Assembly: GCA_011037195.1 (NCBI GenBank)
Contig: JAAEAF010006804.1
Span: forward strand, 1 to 64,000
Direction: 5' to 3'
Source: Triatoma infestans
Lineage: Eukaryota; Arthropoda; Insecta; Hemiptera; Reduviidae
Length of the DNA: 64,000 nucleotides
Shown: in pieces, positions 34,871 to 45,565 of the stretch
How positions within the stretch are numbered: position 1 is the first letter of the stretch
How the letters are laid out: each line of letters opens with the position of its first letter
The notes under the pieces: generated by a model
Told to the model about the DNA's origin: nothing
What the model saw: the letters and a program-made list of their open reading frames with translations, nothing else
Databases searched by the model: none
Position numbers and translations under genes: made by a program

Positions 34871-35807
34871 CTTAAAATTTCATATATTAAAATCATTTTC
34901 TGTTCTAGTACTTGATAATACCTCTTTCTGCTATAAGTAGAAATACTTTCAAAAATTAGAAATTTAGCTAATGGTGTCTGCATGTGGTGTGTGTCCGGGT
35001 CTGTGAAAAATCATAATAATTCAAACTTATTCCGTTTAGATAGCAATAGCGCTTTTTATTGCCAATAATCCATTTTATTGCGAGAATGGCAAACTACTAT
35101 AAAAGAGAATCTGCTGATAAAGGAGTATATCACTTCACCAACATGCAAAGTTTATCACTATGACAGTCGTTTAACAAATATAATCTTACAAGAGGCCAAA
35201 TAGTGTGTCACTGACCAGGCTTCATGTAGGGTACGGACTGGACCAACACAAAAATGTGCTTACTTAAATTGGCAATTTCTAATAACTGTGAAATGTGCAA
35301 CATGGCAGCTGGCGTTGAACACATGCAAGAAGTATGACAATATCAGAAAGCATTAAACTGTTATATTATATATAAATTTGTTCTAAAGATAAATTACAAT
35401 TATTAATGTACTATAAAAAAATATGTAGTCTGGTCCGCAATGCTAGAAAACATCTAAAGATAAGCATCCTTCATTAGAACCAAAACGACAGATATAATCA
35501 CAGATGTATATATGTTATAGATTACAATTATAAATGTATAGAGAAACAGAGAGAGAGAGAGACATAGAGAGAGGGTATTATAATTGTATTATATTGTATT
35601 GATTATTGTTATTTTTAAATATTATTTTAAAAAATGTTAAAGGGTTATTAATTTTATTAACTGTATTTCTGTTATTGTTAAAGATGTGTCAATTTATTAA
35701 AATTTGTCAATATATAATATCAGTTTAAAGACTCAGACGGTACCTGGCAAATGGGAGTCTACAATCAACTTCCTGTATGCATTTTATATATACCTAAACG
35801 TGGTCCA
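34871..35807. other. AT-rich spacer with P2 scrap and GA tract
   Basis: GTCTGGTCCGCAATGCTAGAAAACATC at 35428-35454 is a scrap of the P2 arm start. (GA)n at 35546-35577. Nothing else is recognised. Confidence 0.45.
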
Positions 35808-36013
35808 TTTAAAGTAAAGGAATACCCATTTTTTTCAGCCGGAATTAACGTCCAACAACCAAATTAGGAGTAGTGGGCAGAGGCTTAAGCAGATACTTTA
35901 CGATTAACATTATTTTTTAAACTATTATACATATACCAGTTATACGTGGGATTCGAACTAGGGACCTGCCAGTTATAAGCCCATGCTCACAACCACTACT
36001 CCAAACCCGCCCA
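35808..36013 (-). mobile_element. tRNA-derived SINE (family S1)
   Basis: The minus strand has an A-box-like GGAGTAGTGG, a B-box GTTCGAATCCC, and an S1 body ending in GGTTGTTGGACGTTAATTCCGG and a TTTACTTT-type end. The same order is found at 62085-62253 and 63216-63418. RNA polymerase III would transcribe such a unit; mobilisation would need a LINE. Confidence 0.72.
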
Positions 36014-36387
36014 TTGGCCTATTGAAATGTGGCATATGATATTTTCGTGTGTGATTTACAAACTGATTATCCTCTTATCTCCTATTGTTCACTAAAAAAA
36101 AAAAAAATGCCACATAGGTGGATAGATCATGTAGAAAGGGCTAATAATACTCCTAGAAAAATAATTCTTAAAAATAAGCTTTCTTTGAGATGACATAAGT
36201 ACAATTGTGAAAGATTAGTGAAATAGAAGACAAACCCCCAGATGTTATCATTAAGAGATTAGAAAGACAAAGAAAATCTGTAAAAATGAACATAAAGGAG
36301 GCTTGTCAATAATAGATGTTTGCATTCAAAATTTCACTTGCTCGAATCAATTTCATCAGTTTGCAAATTAAATTTAGAATAATGTAA
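36014..36387. other. AT-rich spacer
   Basis: A13 run at about 36096. No gene is recognised. Confidence 0.4.
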
Positions 36388-36392
36388 ACAGT

Positions 36393-37029
36393 GAAGTGGA
36401 ATCGTTTATTGTGATTCCTATGGTATGTAGTAGATGTCTTGAAGAGGGCGGAAGTTAGTTTAGAAATTTTGGAAGTTAGTGCTCGAATTACTAACACCGA
36501 ATTTATAAAAATAGACTATATTTTCACAATAATTTAAATGTGGGAAATGGTAACTATTAACATGAAATACATAGATAATTTAAAGTTAAAATAACAAATA
36601 ATTTAAGATGATTAAAATAAATAAACTAAGATGCACAATTATTGAAAATAAGTATAAGTAAAACCTATATAGGGACGCGGAACTGCTGCTCGTATAACGA
36701 TGTACTCGTTTATAATAATCTACTGACGTACTCGTGTATAATAATCCCCTCTTCCTTAGTGTTAGCAACACTCACACCATGACATCTGTCCTAGCGTGCG
36801 ACCTTGGTTAGTTCGGTGACCAGTGATTTAGGTCAGTGGCCAGCTTTATCGGTGCTTGCTTTGATGTAAAGTATTGACCCTTGGTTTTGTTTGTTTGGCC
36901 GCGGACTTGTCTTGAAGACAGGGGCCGGCTAGGCCACTAGTTATAAATTATCTTTTATTCCTGCCATCCTTTGTGAAGATAACAGCTGGCTGGAACCACT
37001 TTGACATGCTATCACTTTATGTCATTACA
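36393..37029 (-). mobile_element. Solo LTR of the Gypsy-like element
   Basis: It is the reverse complement relative of 17233-17848 (shared: GGACGCGGAACTGCTGCTCG against CGAGCAGCAGTTTACGCGTCC, and CTAGGCCACTAGTT). The LTR start is at the right (TGTCATTACA ends at 37029), the degraded LTR end at the left (GAAGTGGAATCGTTTA). ACAGT flanks both sides (36388-36392, 37030-37034). No internal region remains, so it arose by LTR-LTR recombination. Confidence 0.75.
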
Positions 37030-37034
37030 ACAGT

Positions 37035-37238
37035 AATGTAATTTTTTTCGTAATTTTATTCTTAGGTCCGTCTAGCACAACCAATCATTTATATATACAC
37101 AGGTTAATTGGATCCAATAAAACACTGACGCGGTCTAAATCCAAAGGCCTAAGTGTATTACATGACAATGGCCGCGCAAGCCTAAAAGATCGTTAATATT
37201 TCTTATATATTTATAGAATTCGATACTTTTGTATCTAA
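37035..37238. other. Short spacer
   Basis: No gene or repeat is recognised. Confidence 0.35.
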
Positions 37239-37559
37239 AGGTGGCTACAGGCTATGCATGTATTCGCGATTCGTGATGCGTGAATCGCGGGCAATTCACG
37301 AATAGTGTGTAGGGACTTGTTTGTTAAAAATCAATTCGTAAACACCATGCTTCCTGTGTGCACAGTAATTCGCTCTAAAGAGCGGTAAATTGACGAATAT
37401 CAAAGGCTGCGCATCAGCACGAACCGCTGATTCGGCACTGTTCGGGCTGTGTTCGTAGTTAATTCGTTGTGCGCGCTAGTTTGTTCGAGGGGGTAATGTT
37501 TACATTTAATTCCGCGTTCTTTTTTATTTTTTTAATTTTTTTAAGGATATTAAAAACAA

Positions 37560-37650
37560 TGGCCGAAGAAGATAACAGGCAAGAATACGAGTGGTCTGAT
37601 GATGTACGGTTTTTCGTATAGAACAGACTCCAGAGAATGAACCGTATGAA
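37560..37650 (+). pseudogene. Start of MADF/Myb-like Harbinger protein
   Basis: ATG at 37560 opens MAEEDNRQEYEWSDDVRFFV and stops at 37618. An acidic start followed by a W..D.V..F pattern fits the SANT/MADF DNA-binding partner protein of Harbinger elements, but only about 20 residues remain. Low certainty. Confidence 0.4.
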
Positions 37651-37699
37651 GTTCATAATTACCTGTCTCTATTTTTTTGAATAGTGATACACTCCACCA

Positions 37700-37797
37700 T
37701 CTGCATTTTTTCCGTTTGTTTCAAAAACCTCTTCTTCTTTTGCGCCATTATTATAAAAACAGCACTAGCTATTGCCAGGTCATCGTCACTCTCCATA
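37700..37797 (-). pseudogene. Start of second Harbinger protein (nuclease side)
   Basis: On the minus strand ATG near 37797 reads MESDDDLAIASAVFIIMAQK followed by KKR. An acidic N-terminus, an alanine-rich helix and a basic patch match Harbinger nuclease starts. The frame then decays. Confidence 0.45.
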
Positions 37798-38072
37798 TTT
37801 TCAGAGCAGAAATATGTACATACAATTGAAAAATAATATATATGTAGCTACTCAAATAATTAATATGTAGGCTTTGCTCGTGCTTACGAATTTCTGTGAA
37901 CTAATTTGAAACTGCGAACGAACATGGATAAATTACACATCATGCATACGAATCTTGAACAAACGCATAGTCTGTATGCTCTGTTTGCAAATTACTACGA
38001 ACTGCAACGAACTGGATGAATCAGGTATCGCGCATCACGAATCGCGAACACATGCATAGTCTGTAGCCTGCT

Positions 38073-38817
38073 TAGAGTATAATAATTATTTCAAAACTAT
38101 TTGAAAACGCCAAATAAACTTATTTCAATAAAAATCCGAACAGCAGTATACACAAAATAATAAAATTCAATATATTACAGTAATAAACGAAATACACAAT
38201 AAATGTATTTTTAAATACAAATAATATTAGATAACGATAATAAAATATTTATATTACCTTTACAATACTGAACAAGTGTGTTTGTCCACTGTATTACAAT
38301 TTATATACAAACAGTTTAATGAAAACATTCCAGGAAAACAAATAATAAACTAAAAAATAAATATAATTTATATTTCACTGTTCCCCCCTCCCAACTGTTT
38401 AAAAGTTAACAATTCCATTGCTATTTTATTCTACCCACAATGAAATGAAAAAATAAAAATAAATAAAATTCCTTTATCATTATTATTTTGAACATTTTTT
38501 TTTTAATTTACAGAAAATTAGTTTTTGTTAAATGAGATGGAAAATTGAAAATGACATTTAAATCAACTTTTCTTTTTTTTTTTTTTTTTTTTTTATCTAG
38601 CAAATAATTAACTTTACTTTTACTTCATTCCATGAGATGCATAATCAAGTATAATTTCTGTTTGTTTTATTAATTTTATAATTACATTTTTTGTTGTTTC
38701 ATTATTAATTAAGGTGAAACCAGAACTTTTAGGTGGACACGAGGTAAAAGGATTTAAATTTCAATTAGTAATCTCTCTATATCATACATTAAAATTTATG
38801 ACAATCGTGCTTCATAA
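38073..38817. other. AT-rich spacer with T-run
   Basis: A T24-class run lies at 38571-38594. No gene is recognised. Confidence 0.4.
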
Positions 38818-39000
38818 TAAGTGGTGTGAAATACTCTCCCGACTTTCTCTTACTCCTTCATAATACAATTATATATAAAATGACAAAGTTTCTTTAAATT
38901 TCAAATTTTGCTCCTATGTCCGTCCACACATATAATACAGGTGGTGGAGGGACAAAGTGTCGACCTACCAACAGAGGAAGGTAAGAGAATGATTCTTACA
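38818..39000 (-). repeat. R-family subfamily 2, 3' end fragment
   Basis: AAGTGGTGTGAAATACTCTC and ACTTTCTCTTACTCC form the terminal stem-loop and arm. Downstream sequence matches the diverged copy at 22.6 kb (CATATAATACAGGTGGTGG against CATAAATACAGGGGTGG). Confidence 0.55.
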
Positions 39001-39644
39001 ATATTTAAAAAAAAGAAATTAGCTACCATGAAATTGGCAACAAAAATTGGATAAATATAATTCCTTGCAAAATAAGAAAGTATACAAGAAAAGAATCGGC
39101 CAGGACAGAGAATCTATTTATATTATCCTATTTAATATTGTAAGGGTGTTGTGAGGAGATGCAGGTTGTTGCTTGATGAGTGATAAATAACACCTTAAGA
39201 TTTGGTTTAAGATATATAATTGATATATAAATGTATATGACTGACTGCCAAGGACTTTACACTAACTGAACTGAACTGAACTGACAGACTGACGTGGCTA
39301 AGAAGATATGAACGGAGCGATGTTAAACTGATGTGTAAATCAACAGAATTCTATCTGAAAGATTTCTCATTGCCTATCACTCATATATATCTATACTGGC
39401 CGAGCATCTCCTCTCTTTGCGAGAGGGGCTGTTTCTCTCCGCTAGAGTGGATGAGTGGTGGGGGTTCACTACCCCTACAATATCACAAACTATTTTTATA
39501 TACTAATGAGTGGTGAGGGTTCACTACCCCTACAATATCACAAACTATTTAAACTATTTTTATATACTAACTATTTAAACTACCAATGAAGATAATCGTC
39601 GATGACGCTTCAAGGCGAAAATTAATGCAGGTCTTATATATCTA
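39001..39644. repeat. Spacer with short tandem duplication
   Basis: GAGTGGTGGGGGTTCACTAC at 39450 recurs as GAGTGGTGAGGGTTCACTAC at 39508, each followed by CCCTACAATATCACAAAC, giving a 58-bp tandem duplication. AACTATTT and TATATACTAA are also repeated just downstream. (ACTGA)n lies at 39261-39280. No gene is recognised. Confidence 0.5.
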
Positions 39645-40120
39645 GGTTTTGCCCGCAAGGGGTATCTGTTGCATGCAGTTACTTGGGGAGTAGCGACCAC
39701 TCGAGTTACCATACCTCAGTACGCCATGCACTTCATCAGAACAGTACACAATAAACTTAAACTACACACACTCTGCACTTTACAGACAAGGACAAACACA
39801 GTACACAAACTAGGGTCTCCGTCCCTAGTTAACTGGTGAAAGCCAACGGAGAAGGAAGGGATTAGCTCAGTGGTAGCGCGCTAGACTAGCAACGCGGAGG
39901 TCGAATCCGGCATGCTGGTCGATACAGCATGCTGGTCGATCCAGCATGCTGGCCTAAGATTTTTTCTACCTTAGGAGCCTCTACAACTCACTGTCCGGTG
40001 GTGGGCAGTGTTGTATGTTCCTAGAGAACGCTGCTTGGAGCGGCTGTGCATTGGAGAAGGCTCCGGGGGCACAATAGATCTTTTAGGTCGCAGTGCAATA
40101 ATCCCCATCTACAATCTACA
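39645..40120 (+). mobile_element. Composite tRNA-derived SINE (family S2)
   Basis: A 5' domain of about 200 bp (TTGCCCGCAAGGGGTATC...CTAGGGTCTCCGTCCC) precedes a tRNA-like region at 39866: GGGATTAGCTCAGTGGTAGC with A box TAGCTCAGTGG and a damaged B box (GGTCGAATCC, one T short). The body follows (CTCACTGTCCGGTGGTGGGC, TTTTAGGTCGCAGTGC). The same order occurs on the minus strand at 43095-43550, so the 5' domain is part of the unit. The tRNA part resembles tRNA-Ala (AGC loop). GCATGCTGG(TC) is duplicated locally at 39911-39952. Confidence 0.7.
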
Positions 40121-40431
40121 TATCTAAGTTTGAAAATTACACTGTTTTTTGGGGGATAATTTCAAAGATATTTCCTTCTCTAACGTACGGATAATTTCGA
40201 AAATATTAATGGAAATTCAATGAAAACACTAGTATATATTTTGTTTGTAACACTGCAAATGTCTTCTTTATCAAAACATTATTCCAATGGTGCTAAGACG
40301 GATATTTCTTTCAGAGTTTTTCTTGCCATAATACGATATAATTAATTAAAATTAGGTTTAATGATTAGTTAAATGTTTTTATTGACCAACCTTTGTTTTT
40401 TTAAATTAAGCCACTCTACATCTATGGTCAT
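40121..40431. other. AT-rich spacer
   Basis: No gene or repeat is recognised. Confidence 0.35.
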
Positions 40432-40590
40432 TGGTGCCCGGGGCTTTCTCTTGCCAAAGACAACACTGTCCATCACCGAACAATGAGCTGTAGGAAGGAA
40501 AAAATTTAAGGCGCAAGCACTGGACTCGAACCAGGGACCTCTGCGTGGGAGTCCAACACGCTAACCACTCAGCTAATCCCTTCCCATTAA
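40432..40590 (-). mobile_element. tRNA-derived SINE (S2 relative)
   Basis: The minus strand reads GGGATTAGCTGAGTGGTTAGC then GGTCCCTGGTTCGAGTCC: intact A and B boxes. The body (TCATTGTTCGGTGATGG, GCCCCGGGC) is shorter than in the S2 copies and lacks their 5' domain. It could be a sister family. Confidence 0.65.
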
Positions 40591-41647
40591 TAATAATTAA
40601 TATTATTTATAAGTGAAATATTATTAGAAACGATTTATTTTTGAAAAATTTCTATTTAAATAAAAGTGTATGATTATAATTATGCTTATTAATGACCTAA
40701 ATTAATGGTTCTTTATGTAAGTTCATGGAGATAAACCTATTAAACATTCAATATTTCCAAGAAGTATTTAAGTATGTATGAGCATTTTCAAATTTACATT
40801 TATATAATAATGAACTGTATATATAAAATAATTAGCAATATTAAGAAATATGGCCTACATAAACAAGCGAGCAATGAAATAATTTTCCAATTCAGGTATT
40901 TAATAATATATTTATCTATTACATAAATTGCTGTATTAACATTTAAAACCACATAAATAATATCTATTTCTGAGAAGTTAAGAAAAAATACATTATAGTT
41001 ATGAATTCAATTTATTCCGACATAAAATGAAAATTGTTTTTTTCAAAAAAGATAAATATGGCAATTTGTTTAGGCGAACAATTTGTTATATTGGTATTTA
41101 AATAAACTACATCTCCAAGTTAAACACGGCCGAGGTTATAAACCAGTCAGTATTAACTAGTGTTAAAACTGTGAATATACTGAGAACACGTAGTTTAGTT
41201 TGAATAGAAATTTATATTTTTTACACTAGCGAATATGTGCGCTGATGGCAAATAGAATAAGGTAGAGGGAGGAGGTGGTAAGTTAAGAGAATATGCAGTT
41301 TTGTCATAGGTCAGGTTATTTTATTACTTTTTATAACCAGTTTGTTGTGGTTAATTTTATAAAATATATATTACATATAATATATTTAAACGGGTCCTGA
41401 GCTAATTATGAGGAATTTGCATTATAATATTAAATATTCGTTATATTTATTAATGCTAACAATGCCATTATACTAACTCTGCTTAGGATTTGAAATAAAT
41501 TTAATTATATATATATCTCGCGGATAACATTCATTTAAAAGTCTAATGCAAAACCCTCATTTCTATATTTCTCCAATTTCTTAGCCGTTATACTGGGGAA
41601 GTACCACAATAAATATCAACTCCCTAATATTGTCTAAAGTAAATTTT
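40591..41647. other. AT-rich spacer
   Basis: No gene or repeat is recognised. Confidence 0.4.
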
Positions 41648-42098
41648 TGAAGTATTGCGAGCGTGTCAAATTTTCGAAACTGAGTTTTCACCGGAAATAC
41701 ATGTTTTGAGGTCCCCTGAATACGAAAAAAAAATGTTTCTAGCGAATGGTCTGAATTATGTATGTGAGTGCGTGTGTGTGTATGTGGGCAGTTTTCAAAT
41801 TATCTAAAAAATGTAAAATCGCAGGAAGCTCAAACTTAGTATTCCATTTTAGTATTACTAATGGCAGCTGACACGAATGTTTCGGGCAAAGTCCATTAAA
41901 AGGAAGTAGGACTTTACAAGTTTTTTCCATAGTTTTTCGGGACTTTCTTGGAAACGTTTACAACGATTTTCTTTAAACTTCGTCCAATATCCAGCTAAAT
42001 TAATATCTATCACTTTTATGACCAGTGTGCCAAATATTTCAAGGATTTTATTAAACATTTAATAGTACAAGAATTTTAATAATATCCGTTTCTAATTT
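41648..42098 (+). repeat. R-family subfamily 2 fragment
   Basis: It carries the 5' block (GTGTCAAATTTTCGAAAC, CACCGGAAATACATG, GGTCCCCTGAATACG), a GTGTGTGTATGTG tract, and part of one unit (ACAACGATTTTCTTTAAACTTCG). The first hairpin arm and the 3' end are missing. It is interrupted at 42110 by a LINE. Confidence 0.6.
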
Positions 42099-42110
42099 AC
42101 CATTATCACT

Positions 42111-42754
42111 ATTATAATAATAATAATTCTTTATTCAAAATTATGTACAAATATAATACGCATATTTCCATAGGAGTGCCAGTATACACTATTATCTCCA
42201 GCGGAATTTGTGAAACATATTAATTTGTTTGTATTAGTTGAAATTTAGGGAAAAGATATAAAAAAAACTAGCATTTATACATAATGTTTAAATTAAGGAG
42301 TGTTTAACCCTCCTATGTCTGTAGTCACAGCCCAAGTCATACTGCCCTATCTGTCTGCACAAGTTATTGTGACTTGCTTCACATCTGCTAAAGAATTTTA
42401 TGGCGACCTTTCTAATGTGGTGTTCAATATAGTCTACTTCTGTACTCAGGTGGATGAGAAGCCACCTTGTAGTGGAGAAGCTTATTCTCTGGCGAAAGTT
42501 TGGAATCCCGACCGAAGCATTGGGAATAATATGCGGACAGCTGCTTTGCCCCTGTTGACTCTATCCTTTATGTGTGAGGCAAAAGTCAGCTTCCTGTCAA
42601 GAATTACTCCAAGGTACTTAACAGTAGCAAACCAAGGCACAGTCTGCCCCCTAAAGCTAACATGTCGATACAACACCAGCCTGCGTTTTGAAAAAAGAAT
42701 AGCCGTAGCTTTCTCGGGATTTATTTTAATTTTTCACTTATTGCAAACCTTTAA
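42111..42754 (-). mobile_element. LINE fragment with 12-bp duplication
   Basis: ACCATTATCACT flanks it (42099-42110, 42755-42766). The (AAT)n tail is at the left (42112-42128). The minus strand codes for a piece just after the RT catalytic core: KINPEKATAILFSKRR, then VKYLGVILDRKLTFASHI (about 42735-42560), matching the region after FADD in I/R1-type LINEs. Stops follow. Little separates this region from the tail, so the ORF2 end appears deleted. Confidence 0.82.
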
Positions 42755-42766
42755 ACCATTATCACT

Positions 42767-42959
42767 TCTGTATCTGTAAAAATAGTTATATATATATCTA
42801 TATATATATATAGATATATTTCTTAATTAAATTTATATTTTATATAATTATACTTAACATATGCTACTAATTACATTACAGCATGGGAAAAAATAAACTC
42901 CCTGACGTTAGGAGTGACGTTAGGAGTGCTAATAATGCCAGGGATGTTAAAAAAAAAAA
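42767..42959. other. Short spacer with (TA)n
   Basis: TATATATATCTATATATATATAG at 42787-42811. No gene is recognised. Confidence 0.35.
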
Positions 42960-43083
42960 GATCAATTTCGAAAGAACACTTTTATGGCCTCTGGAAACCC
43001 TAAAATGTGGTTCTATGGAAACCTAATGTCTAAAATTTAGCACAATTGCAATACTTCTTATTACAACAAAAAAGAGAAAGTAG
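42960..43083 (-). repeat. R-family decayed 5' end
   Basis: AATTTAGCACAATTGCAATACTTC followed by AGAGAAAGTAG resembles the minus-strand R 5' terminus. Heavily diverged. Confidence 0.45.
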
Positions 43084-43094
43084 ATGTAGATTGT

Positions 43095-43550
43095 TGTAGG
43101 GGATTATTGCACTGCGACCTGAAAGATGTATTGTGCCCCTCGAAACCTTCTCAGTGCACTGCCGGCCTACAAGCAGTATTCTCTAGCTACAAACAACACT
43201 GCCCATCACTGGACAGTGAGTTGTAGAGGCTCAGGAAGAGAAAAGCTAAGGGCAGCATACTGGATTAGAACCCGGGACCTCCGCGTTGCTAGTCAGTGCG
43301 CTACCACTTAACACATCCCCTACTTCTCTTTGGCTTAGGCTAATCAACTAGGGACGGAGATCCTAGTATGTGTACTGTGTTTGTCTTTTTCTGTAAAGAA
43401 TAGAGTGTATGTAGTTTTAGTGTATTGTGTACTGTTCTGACGAAGTGCATGGGAAGTACTGAGCTGTGGTATCCTGTAGGGTCGCTACCCACCAAGTAAG
43501 TGCATGCAACGAACACCCAATGCGGGCAAGAGAGAATGTAAAAAGTAATA
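43095..43550 (-). mobile_element. Composite tRNA-derived SINE (family S2)
   Basis: This is the minus-strand counterpart of 39645-40120, with GGGGATGTGTTAAGTGGTAGC (A box altered), GGTTCTAATCC (B box) and the same 5' domain (ACTAGGGACGGAGATCC, GCATGCAACGAACACCC). Loss of A-box bases suggests it is inactive. Confidence 0.7.
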
Positions 43551-44278
43551 CATCTGTGACAAAGAACGAGAGCACAGTTAGTTACTAAAATCATGATCTC
43601 AGTAAGGTAGCAGTAGATATTCCAAATTAAAAAATTCTTAATCATGTTTATCAAACTAAAGAAGAATATATTAGTGACAGTTATCTCTCTCTCTCTCTCT
43701 CACTCACTCATTATTATCATTAATGAGTATCAAACATTTTTTCTTTTTAATTTTTTTTTTAAAGCCTTCAAATTAGCATTCTGTTTCTCTATTATAATCC
43801 ACCTATTCTTTATTTAATCCATTATTTATTTATTTATTTCTATTTTGTTCAACTTTATTTATTTGCCCATTCTGGTTTGCACACAATACCCTTGTAATTA
43901 ATCACTTGTACAACTTCATTTAAATTAAGTTATTCTTTATTAAAAAAGAAAAAAAGAAGTACAAAATGAATAATACATTAAGGAGGTAATAAATCACCTT
44001 TAAATAAAATAATAGTAATAATAATACCTACAGAGTTATATTATGTACAGCGTAGAAGAGATAATTTAAATTAGAGATATTCATTAGTAAATTAAAGTGG
44101 TTCTCTTAAAATTTTGCTTTCTCCTAAAGGAAGCAGGTGAAGTTCTTTATCTTAAGGGTATTTTCGAAATCTAAAAGGCGTCGCGATAGCCATAAGTTAT
44201 AGGTGTGGATTGCTAGCTTAAACGCACAGTCGTTCTGGGTTCTGTTCCCAGTCTTGGCTTCGACTTTATGAAATAAAT
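43551..44278. other. Spacer with CT microsatellite
   Basis: (CT)n lies at 43682-43702. A 12-bp half of the LINE target duplication is at its right end (44279-44290). No gene is recognised. Confidence 0.4.
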
Positions 44279-44290
44279 TAATATCAGTAT

Positions 44291-44681
44291 ACTGGGCGGT
44301 GGTCATGCCTGATCTCTTTTGTAGAGTCTGTGAGGCGGAGGAGGAAGCACCCACACATCTCTTGACGGACTGTTTGGGCTGTAAGGAGATTAGGTTCAAG
44401 ACCTTTGGCCGGAACAGAATGTCGGTGAAAGAACTTAGGCTATGTTCTTTTAAGGTTATGGTCCGATTTGTTCGGATTGTGGTAAAACTTAGTGGGTGAA
44501 ACCTGGGCCCTGGCTTTTTTTTGTTCCAGACCCGATAGTTGTTATTATTTTGGGGCAGCTATATGGGCACATGGAGGCTTTGGATAGCGTAGAGTTTGGC
44601 CCTCCCCTTCCTTGAATAATAATAATAATAATAATAAAGCATCGTACTTAGCTGACGATGCGCCCAAAAAACAAAAAATAG
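44291..44681 (+). mobile_element. LINE 3' end with 12-bp duplication
   Basis: TAATATCAGTAT flanks it (44279-44290, 44682-44693). Only the C-terminus remains: residues CRVCEAEEEAPTHLLTDCLG (44311-44370), a CCHC knuckle like the one at the left end of the window, and a stop at 44497. After (AAT)n at 44617-44637 the copy continues with CATCGTACTTAGCTGACGATG, a small hairpin, and an A-rich end. Confidence 0.8.
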
Positions 44682-44693
44682 TAATATCAGTAT

Positions 44694-44973
44694 GTAGTAA
44701 ATATGTCTGCTAACCGACTACATCTATAGTTTGGCTCGACAACTTAGGTGTGAAACCTGAACTTCTGTTGATCCGCCCATTGCCAAAGCTTTCTACTTGC
44801 TGTGAGGTAATTTACCTCCGCCCACAGATTCCATAATAAAGTTGTACAAGAGCTCTGCATATGGACTGTGGCATTGTAGTACTCCAAGACGAAAGAAAAA
44901 AATGATGGGGTGAGATTAGGTCAGTGGTAAGCACTGAACCAAAAACGCAGAGATTCTGACCAAAACCTTAATT
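44694..44973. other. Spacer with decayed tRNA-like SINE
   Basis: GGGGTGAGATTAGGTCAGTGG at 44908 with ACGCAGAGATTCTGACC at 44945 looks like a decayed SINE head. Otherwise nothing is recognised. Confidence 0.4.
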
Positions 44974-45565
44974 GTAGTGGAGGGGTTCGCAGAGCAGGAA
45001 AACAACACCAATTTTTCTTGATAGTCTGCATCATTTTGGGGTCATCGAACGGTTTTGGGTGTTCGCCCATTATAATATCAGGATGTCTTGATAAACAGTG
45101 AGATAATACAGACTTGCACAGAGCTAAATTAGTTTACAAACTGTTTTGTAAAGTGTTTTGTTATGGTTAAACTGGGTTAAGAAGGGGTTCTTTATAACTG
45201 ACTAAGGTCACATGTCGTTTCTATTTTTAAAAGGATTGTATTAGTAATAAAAGGCATTGTATCGGTGGAAATATTAGTAATTTAGTAGCGCATTTCCATT
45301 GCCGTTTCCATATTAAAAAAAAACAAAACAAAAATAGAAACCCTTTAACAAATGGAATCAACATGTGGTCAGGTATAAAGAAACCCTTCCTAACACAGTT
45401 AAGTCATAACAAACACTTTACAAGACAGTGTGAAAATTCATTTTGCTCCTGCATGTTTGTGTTACCCTCTGTTTATCAAGTTATCCTAATATTAGGGCAA
45501 ACGCCCAAAACCGGTGGATGACGACAAAATGAAGCCAGGCTATGGTGGAAAATATCTTTGATACT
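44974..45565. mobile_element. Fold-back element (P1 family), older copy
   Basis: Left arm: GGTTCGCAGAGCAGGAAAAC, GGTCATCGAACGGTTTTGGG and GTTCGCCCATTATAATATC. Right arm: GGGCAAACGCCCAAAACCGG and GATGACGACAAAATGAAGC. The arms extend inward through a second inverted pair (GTTTCTATTTTTAAAAGG with AAAATAGAAACCC). The GAAAC core of the motif is mutated to AAAAC. Confidence 0.65.

Larger units (their letters stand above)
37239..38072 (+). mobile_element. Harbinger-like element 2, internally deleted
   Basis: Inverted ends: AGGTGGCTACAGGCTATGCATG on the left and CATGCATAGTCTGTAGCCTGCT on the right. Subterminal TTCGCGATTCGTGATGCG is mirrored by CGCATCACGAATCGCGAA. The flanks (TAA on the left, TAG on the right) are close to a 3-bp duplication. 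Two short divergent protein starts lie inside, as expected of the two-gene Harbinger layout. Confidence 0.68.

Noticed and set aside
39860..39925. tRNA-Ala gene
   Set aside because: Although the A box is perfect, the B box lacks a base, no acceptor stem closes, and the sequence continues into a body repeated at 43 kb: it is a SINE head. The same applies to 40490-40585 and 43250-43325.
42300..42779. 159-codon plus-strand open frame
   Set aside because: It is antisense to the LINE reverse-transcriptase remnant (VKYLGVILDRKLTF) on the minus strand and has no motif of its own.
44974..45565. TIR DNA transposon for the fold-back elements
   Set aside because: Target duplications of 12-14 bp in the well-preserved P1 and P2 copies, and unequal arm lengths, do not fit the short fixed duplications of most TIR families.
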